Below, in pieces: positions 60,282 through 64,000 of a DNA stretch of 64,000 nt. Source of the DNA: Thermodesulfobacteriota bacterium (GTDB lineage: Bacteria > Desulfobacterota > Syntrophorhabdia > Syntrophorhabdales > JANXAF01); the NCBI GenBank assembly GCA_025062045.1, contig JANXAF010000002.1, positions 165,262 through 229,261 of the forward strand, given 5' to 3'. Position numbers and translations under genes: made by a program. The notes under the pieces are model-generated. The model ran no database searches, was not told the origin of the DNA, and saw only the letters and a list, made by a program, of their open reading frames with translations. Numbering within the stretch: position 1 is the first letter of the stretch; each line of letters begins with the position of its first letter.

Positions 60282-61886
60282 ATGCTTTCGTACCTCAGGA
60301 TTAGGGATTTCGCGATAATAGAGGAACTGGAAGTGGAATTTGAGAGAGGATTTAACGTCATCACAGGAGAGACAGGTGCAGGAAAGTCTATCATAATAAA
60401 TTCGATAGGGGCCCTTATAAGTCCAAAGGTCCCTTCCGAGCTTTTAAAAAGGGACGCCAAGTACGGGGAGATAACAGCCCAGTTTTTTATAGGGGAAAAG
60501 GATGTTACGATAAGGCGAATCTTTGCTCCTTCCGGCCGCGGTAAAATCTTCATTGACGGCGAGCTTGTCCCTTATGGAAAACTAGAAAAACTGGCGAACA
60601 TCCTAGTTAACATCTATAGCCAGAATGAGTATCAGAATCTCCTCCAGAAGGAAAGATACGTCGACTTGCTCGACCAAATGTTAGACCTTACGGAAGATAA
60701 GAATATGGTTAAGGATCTATTCTTGAAGCTTAAAGCAGTAGAAAGTGAACTGGATAAGCTCTCGATAGATGCAAAAGATAAAGAAAGAGAGATACCCTTG
60801 CTCCAATACCAGATAAATGAGATAGAATCTGCAAAAATCAAAGAGGGCGAAGAAGAAGAGCTCAAAGAGAGGCTAAGACTTCTTCGGGAATCAGAAAAGA
60901 TCCTCCTTGCGGTGCGTATGCTTATTGACGAGCTATACGAAAAGGAGGATTCTGTAAGCTTAAAAGTGAAGCGAGCTATAAGTAATCTTAAACCGATGTT
61001 AAAGTTTCCCGAAATCGCATCCCTATCTACAAAACTTGAGTCATTGCTATTAAACATAGAGGACATACTCTTTGACGCAAAAAACCTACTAAAAAAGATA
61101 GACGTTGATTCCTTTGAGGTTCAGAAACTAGAGGAGAGGCTGTCTAGGATTTATACTATCAAAGAAAAATACGGAAAAAGCTTGGAAGATATAGAAAATT
61201 TCAAAGAAAGTGCTAAAGGGAGGCTAAACCACCTTTTAACTCTTGCAAACAGGCTCGAAGGTAAAAAAAAAGAAAAAAAAGAGCTCGAAGAGAGACTGAT
61301 TAAGGCTACAAAAGAGCTGTCAAAGAAAAGGCTGGAAGGGGCTAAAAGAATGGAGAAACTTATTGTTTCAGAACTAGAATCTCTTTCGATGAAAGGGACT
61401 GAGTTCAAGATAGATATCAGAGACAAAGGCCGGATCGATGAGACAGGATCTGATGATGTGGAATTTCTCATATCCACAAATCCAGGTGAGCCGTTAAAGC
61501 CTCTGAGGAGAATAGCGTCAGGTGGTGAACTCTCGAGGATAATGCTAGCCATAAAGAAGCTCACGAGCAAAGAAGAACCAAAGACGTTGGTCTTTGATGA
61601 AATAGATGTGGGAATTGGTGGAAGAGTGGCGGAACTTGTAGGAAAAAGATTAAAAGAACTATCGCGTATGCACCAGATAATCTGCATAACCCACCTGCCG
61701 CAAATAGCGGCATACGGCGACAGCCACTTTGTGGTTGAAAAAAGACTTCTTTCTGGGAAGACTAAAGTGACAATAAGGAAGCTTGAAAGGGATGAAAGGG
61801 TATTCGAGATTGCAAGAATGATAAGCGGGGAGCAGATTACAGAGAAATCCGTAAAGAAGGCCGAGGAAATGCTAAAGTATGCTTAG
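60282..61886 (+). CDS. recN: DNA repair protein RecN
   Basis: 534-residue SMC-like ATPase of double-strand break repair. The N-terminal Walker A is GETGAGKSIIINSIGAL. Long coiled-coil arms (residues about 150-360) follow, then the signature ASGGELSRIMLAIK, Walker B TLVFDEIDVGIGG and the ICITHLPQIAAYGDSHFVVEK end. The last codons overlap the acetyltransferase start by 8 bp. Confidence 0.96.
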   Translation: MLSYLRIRDFAIIEELEVEFERGFNVITGETGAGKSIIINSIGALISPKVPSELLKRDAKYGEITAQFFIGEKDVTIRRIFAPSGRGKIFIDGELVPYGKLEKLANILVNIYSQNEYQNLLQKERYVDLLDQMLDLTEDKNMVKDLFLKLKAVESELDKLSIDAKDKEREIPLLQYQINEIESAKIKEGEEEELKERLRLLRESEKILLAVRMLIDELYEKEDSVSLKVKRAISNLKPMLKFPEIASLSTKLESLLLNIEDILFDAKNLLKKIDVDSFEVQKLEERLSRIYTIKEKYGKSLEDIENFKESAKGRLNHLLTLANRLEGKKKEKKELEERLIKATKELSKKRLEGAKRMEKLIVSELESLSMKGTEFKIDIRDKGRIDETGSDDVEFLISTNPGEPLKPLRRIASGGELSRIMLAIKKLTSKEEPKTLVFDEIDVGIGGRVAELVGKRLKELSRMHQIICITHLPQIAAYGDSHFVVEKRLLSGKTKVTIRKLERDERVFEIARMISGEQITEKSVKKAEEMLKYA

Positions 61887-62379
61887 AAAGGCTTTACCTG
61901 AAGATATAAGGTATATCCACAAAATGATAAACGCTTCGGCCGCGAAGGGAGAGATGTTGCCTAGATCGCTCGCCGAGCTATACGAAAATTTGAGGGATTA
62001 TGTGGTTTACGAAAAGAACGGAAGGATCGTAGGAACAGGAGCCCTCCATATATGCTGGGAAGATCTTGCTGAGATCAGATCTGTCTGTGTGGTAAAGAGA
62101 TGGCGCAGAAGCGGGGTTGGTTCGGAAATCGTGAAGTTTTTGGTAAATGAGGCAAAGGAACTAAAGATAAAGAGGATTTTTTTACTCACCAACCAGGAAG
62201 AGTTCTTCCGGAGACTCGGTTTCAAGACTGTCGAAAAAAAAGAGCTTCCGCAGAAGATCTGGACCGAGTGTGTAAGATGCCCTAAATTCCCCAATTGCGA
62301 TGAAAAGGCAATGGCGATGGAACTGGGAGGAGATGATGGATCTCGAAAAAGTGCAAAGACTAGTAAAAAAAGAGTTTGA
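61879..62379 (+). CDS. Short N-acetylglutamate synthase-like GNAT acetyltransferase
   Basis: 166-residue GNAT enzyme. The opening LRKALPEDIRYIHKMIN, then MLPRSLAELYENLRDYVV, GTGALHICWEDLAEIRSVCV and the acetyl-CoA loop RWRRSGVGSEIV, plus FFRRLGF and the Cys-bearing ECVRCPKFPNCDE, match the stand-alone N-acetylglutamate synthases of arginine synthesis. No argB-type kinase domain is present. A basic tail (DDGSRKSAKTSKKRV) extends past the usual end into the next gene. Confidence 0.82.
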   Translation: MLRKALPEDIRYIHKMINASAAKGEMLPRSLAELYENLRDYVVYEKNGRIVGTGALHICWEDLAEIRSVCVVKRWRRSGVGSEIVKFLVNEAKELKIKRIFLLTNQEEFFRRLGFKTVEKKELPQKIWTECVRCPKFPNCDEKAMAMELGGDDGSRKSAKTSKKRV

Positions 62380-63640
62380 TGGATACGAAATCTTTTATCT
62401 AAGAGAGACTGTAAAGAAGTTGGAAAGTAGGAGGTGTGAACTTTACAATTTCGAATTTTCTAGAGAGGAAGGAATCGCACTTAGAGCATTGAGAGGCAAG
62501 AAGCTAGCCTTTTCGTACACATTTGGTTTGGAAGATGAGGATTTAAAGAGGCTTATAAAAAAGACAGAAGAGATCTTTCCGTATCTTGAAGAGGACGAGG
62601 CCTATGAATTTCCAGAAAAAAGGAAAAAGGAGGAATACCCCGAACTTCAAATTTACGATAAAGATGGAGAAGATCTAGATCTTGAGGAAAAACTCGAAAG
62701 ACTTTTAAAAATGGAAAGAACGATAAGGGAAGATCGAAGGATTGTTGCGACAAGACACTTAGAACTTCTCGAATCGACAAGTTTTGTTGAGATTTTGAAC
62801 TCTAACGGACTTTACGTTTCCGGAAGGAAGACGCTTTATACTGTCTCAGCTTTGGCGGTAGCTAAAGACTTAGAGGAGGTTTCATGGTACGACTTAATCT
62901 GGAGTCATAGATTCGAAGATTTAAACTTTTTAGAGTTCGGTGAAATGGTCCGGGAAAAGGCTATCTCTTTTCTCTCCTCAAAGAAACTAAGAACAGGAAC
63001 CTATAACGGTGTACTTAGACCTCGGGTTGCATCAGCCCTTCTTTCTATCCTTTCTAGCTCTTTTCTTGGAGAAAACCTCTACAAGGAAAAGACGAGACTA
63101 AAAGGCAAGATAAATGAAAAGTGTTTTTCGGAGCTTTTAGATATCGAGAATACAGGGACTTTTGGTCCATCGTCATTTCCATTCGATGGAGAAGGCTTTC
63201 CATCAATAAGTACGAAAGTCGTAAGCGGAGGTTATTTTCAAGCATTCCTCTACGATTCTTACTATGCTAAAAAGCTTGGCACGTCATCTACAGGTAACTG
63301 CGTAAGGCAAAGCCTACCCGATATGCCAAGATGCGGAATACGAGGTCTCTTTATAAGGGAGGACGGTGGAGAATTTCCAGAACTATCAGAAGGTGAAATC
63401 GTGCTTGAAGATTTGATGGGTACTCACACTGCAAATCCTGTAACAGGCGAATTTTCACTGGGTACTTTGGGATTCATAAAGGAAAAAGGACGCCTTGTAC
63501 CTTTTCAGGGAGTCATGATATCAGGAAACGTTTTTGAAGTATTTGAAAATGTGAGAGCAATCGGAAAGGATCTTAAATTCTACGGAAACTACGGCTCCCC
63601 TTCACTTTTTGTTGAGGGGCTTAGAATAAGTGGGTCGTGA
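62336..63640 (+). CDS. TldE/PmbA-type metalloprotease subunit
   Basis: 434-residue member of the TldD/PmbA family. It lacks the HExxxH metal motif of TldD, so it is the PmbA/TldE partner that needs a TldD subunit encoded elsewhere. LDIENTGTFGPSSFPFDGEG and GTSSTGNCVRQS are visible, as is the C-terminal GEFSLGTLGFIKEKGRLVPFQGVMISGN (partial). The pair degrades small or unfolded peptides. ATG 62336 is chosen because GGGAGG stands 5 bases before it. Confidence 0.82.
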   Translation: MDLEKVQRLVKKEFDGYEIFYLRETVKKLESRRCELYNFEFSREEGIALRALRGKKLAFSYTFGLEDEDLKRLIKKTEEIFPYLEEDEAYEFPEKRKKEEYPELQIYDKDGEDLDLEEKLERLLKMERTIREDRRIVATRHLELLESTSFVEILNSNGLYVSGRKTLYTVSALAVAKDLEEVSWYDLIWSHRFEDLNFLEFGEMVREKAISFLSSKKLRTGTYNGVLRPRVASALLSILSSSFLGENLYKEKTRLKGKINEKCFSELLDIENTGTFGPSSFPFDGEGFPSISTKVVSGGYFQAFLYDSYYAKKLGTSSTGNCVRQSLPDMPRCGIRGLFIREDGGEFPELSEGEIVLEDLMGTHTANPVTGEFSLGTLGFIKEKGRLVPFQGVMISGNVFEVFENVRAIGKDLKFYGNYGSPSLFVEGLRISGS

Positions 63641-64000
63641 TTTATTATTCTGAAGAGTGCTTCTCGTATCTTTTTTTCTGACATGCTGGGTAAATTCTCT
63701 ATGAGGGATCTTATAGCAAGGTCAAGAGCGGACCAATCGATATCATTATTTACTACCTTCATTATTTTTTCATGTTCCGTCCTTTCTATCCTTTCTTTCG
63801 AACCGACTAAAAGTTCTTTTATCCTTTCGCCAGGACGTATCCCAGTATAGACTATTTCAACATCCTCCTCCTTAAGCCCCATCAGTCTAATCATGTCTTT
63901 TGCCAGATCGACTATTTTTACAGGTTCTCCCATGTCGAGGACGTATATTTCTCCACCATTGCCCATGGCCCCAGCCTGCATTACAAGTTGAACTGCTTCC
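63589..64000 (-). CDS. CapD/FlaA1-like nucleotide-sugar dehydratase, C-terminal part (cut by window end)
   Basis: Last about 137 residues of a polysaccharide biosynthesis enzyme entering from the right edge. QAGAMGNGGEIYVLDMGEPVKIVDLAKDMI is the hallmark C-terminal region of membrane-anchored UDP-N-acetylglucosamine 4,6-dehydratases (CapD/WbpM/PglF type), followed by IRPGERIKELL. The catalytic part lies outside the window. It converges with tldE, overlapping it by 52 bp. Confidence 0.85.
   Translation of the reverse strand, partial: EAVQLVMQAGAMGNGGEIYVLDMGEPVKIVDLAKDMIRLMGLKEEDVEIVYTGIRPGERIKELLVGSKERIERTEHEKIMKVVNNDIDWSALDLAIRSLIENLPSMSEKKIREALFRIINHDPLILSPSTKSEGEP

Noticed and set aside
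1..64000. CRISPR arrays, insertion sequences, prophage, integrase or restriction/defence genes
   Set aside because: None seen: no regularly spaced direct repeats, no transposase or recombinase motifs, and no DNA methyltransferase motifs in the translated frames.

Overview
The window reads as chromosomal core DNA from a diderm, strictly anaerobic bacterium, most like the Desulfobacterota/former Deltaproteobacteria. Supporting signs are the pgpA-cinA-thpR-recA-alaS block, a tetrahaem cytochrome c3, superoxide reductase, rubrerythrin and rubredoxin, ResB/CcsA (system II) cytochrome c maturation, an AAA_32-type Lon-like protease, and LPS export genes (lptF, lptG, lptD, an lpxH-like gene). Proteins are rich in Lys/Glu, and AGA/AGG arginine and ATA isoleucine codons are frequent, which would suit a moderate thermophile. 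That last point is inference. No insertion sequence, phage, CRISPR array or rRNA was seen. Genes are densely packed, with many 1-4 bp start/stop overlaps.

Layout: 1-6.5 kb (+) hisA end, hisI, pgpA, pncC, thpR, recA, alaS, crp-type regulator. 6.5-9.5 kb (-) a lone 2-oxoacid oxidoreductase gamma subunit, cysS and a MetE-like protein. 9.7-12 kb slyD, a mostly non-coding stretch holding a 43-residue basic protein gene, and a histone-deacetylase-like hydrolase. 12-15.5 kb (-) HU/IHF, purQ, ccsA, resB, cytochrome c3. 15.7-20.2 kb (+) superoxide reductase, rubrerythrin, lptFG, a nuclease and an alpha/beta hydrolase. 20.2-27.5 kb (-) a membrane protein, a three-subunit molybdenum hydroxylase of the 4-hydroxybenzoyl-CoA reductase type and a complete TRAP transporter. 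27.6-28.1 kb rubredoxin and a PerR-like repressor. 28.2-33.4 kb (+) ilvD, ileS, lspA. 33.4-41.5 kb (-) M24 peptidase, proS, ssb, der, Nudix, Lon-like protease. 41.6-44.3 kb (+) hrcA-grpE-dnaJ. 44.3-49.8 kb (-) lepB, argS, a tiny Cys-rich protein, a nitrilase homologue, crotonase, thiolase, tRNA-Leu. 49.9-63.6 kb (+) ribF, accD, folC, lptD, rmlACBD, lpxH-like, nadK, recN, a GNAT acetyltransferase and tldE, with a divergent hydrolase and the end of a CapD-like gene on the minus strand.

The best candidates for new biology are five. (1) The TRAP transporter plus molybdenum hydroxylase cluster: its medium subunit keeps all four extra [4Fe-4S] cysteines, but its large subunit has Leu where the family has the catalytic Glu. 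(2) A nitrilase-superfamily protein with Ser in place of the nucleophilic Cys, inside a thiolase-crotonase operon. (3) Very small genes: rubredoxin (45 aa), a basic protein (43 aa) and a Cys-rich protein (54 aa). (4) Several genes whose promoter -10 box lies right at the start codon with no Shine-Dalgarno, suggesting leaderless mRNAs. (5) An RmlC-like protein with altered active-site residues. All functional calls rest on reading motifs by eye; no database search was run.
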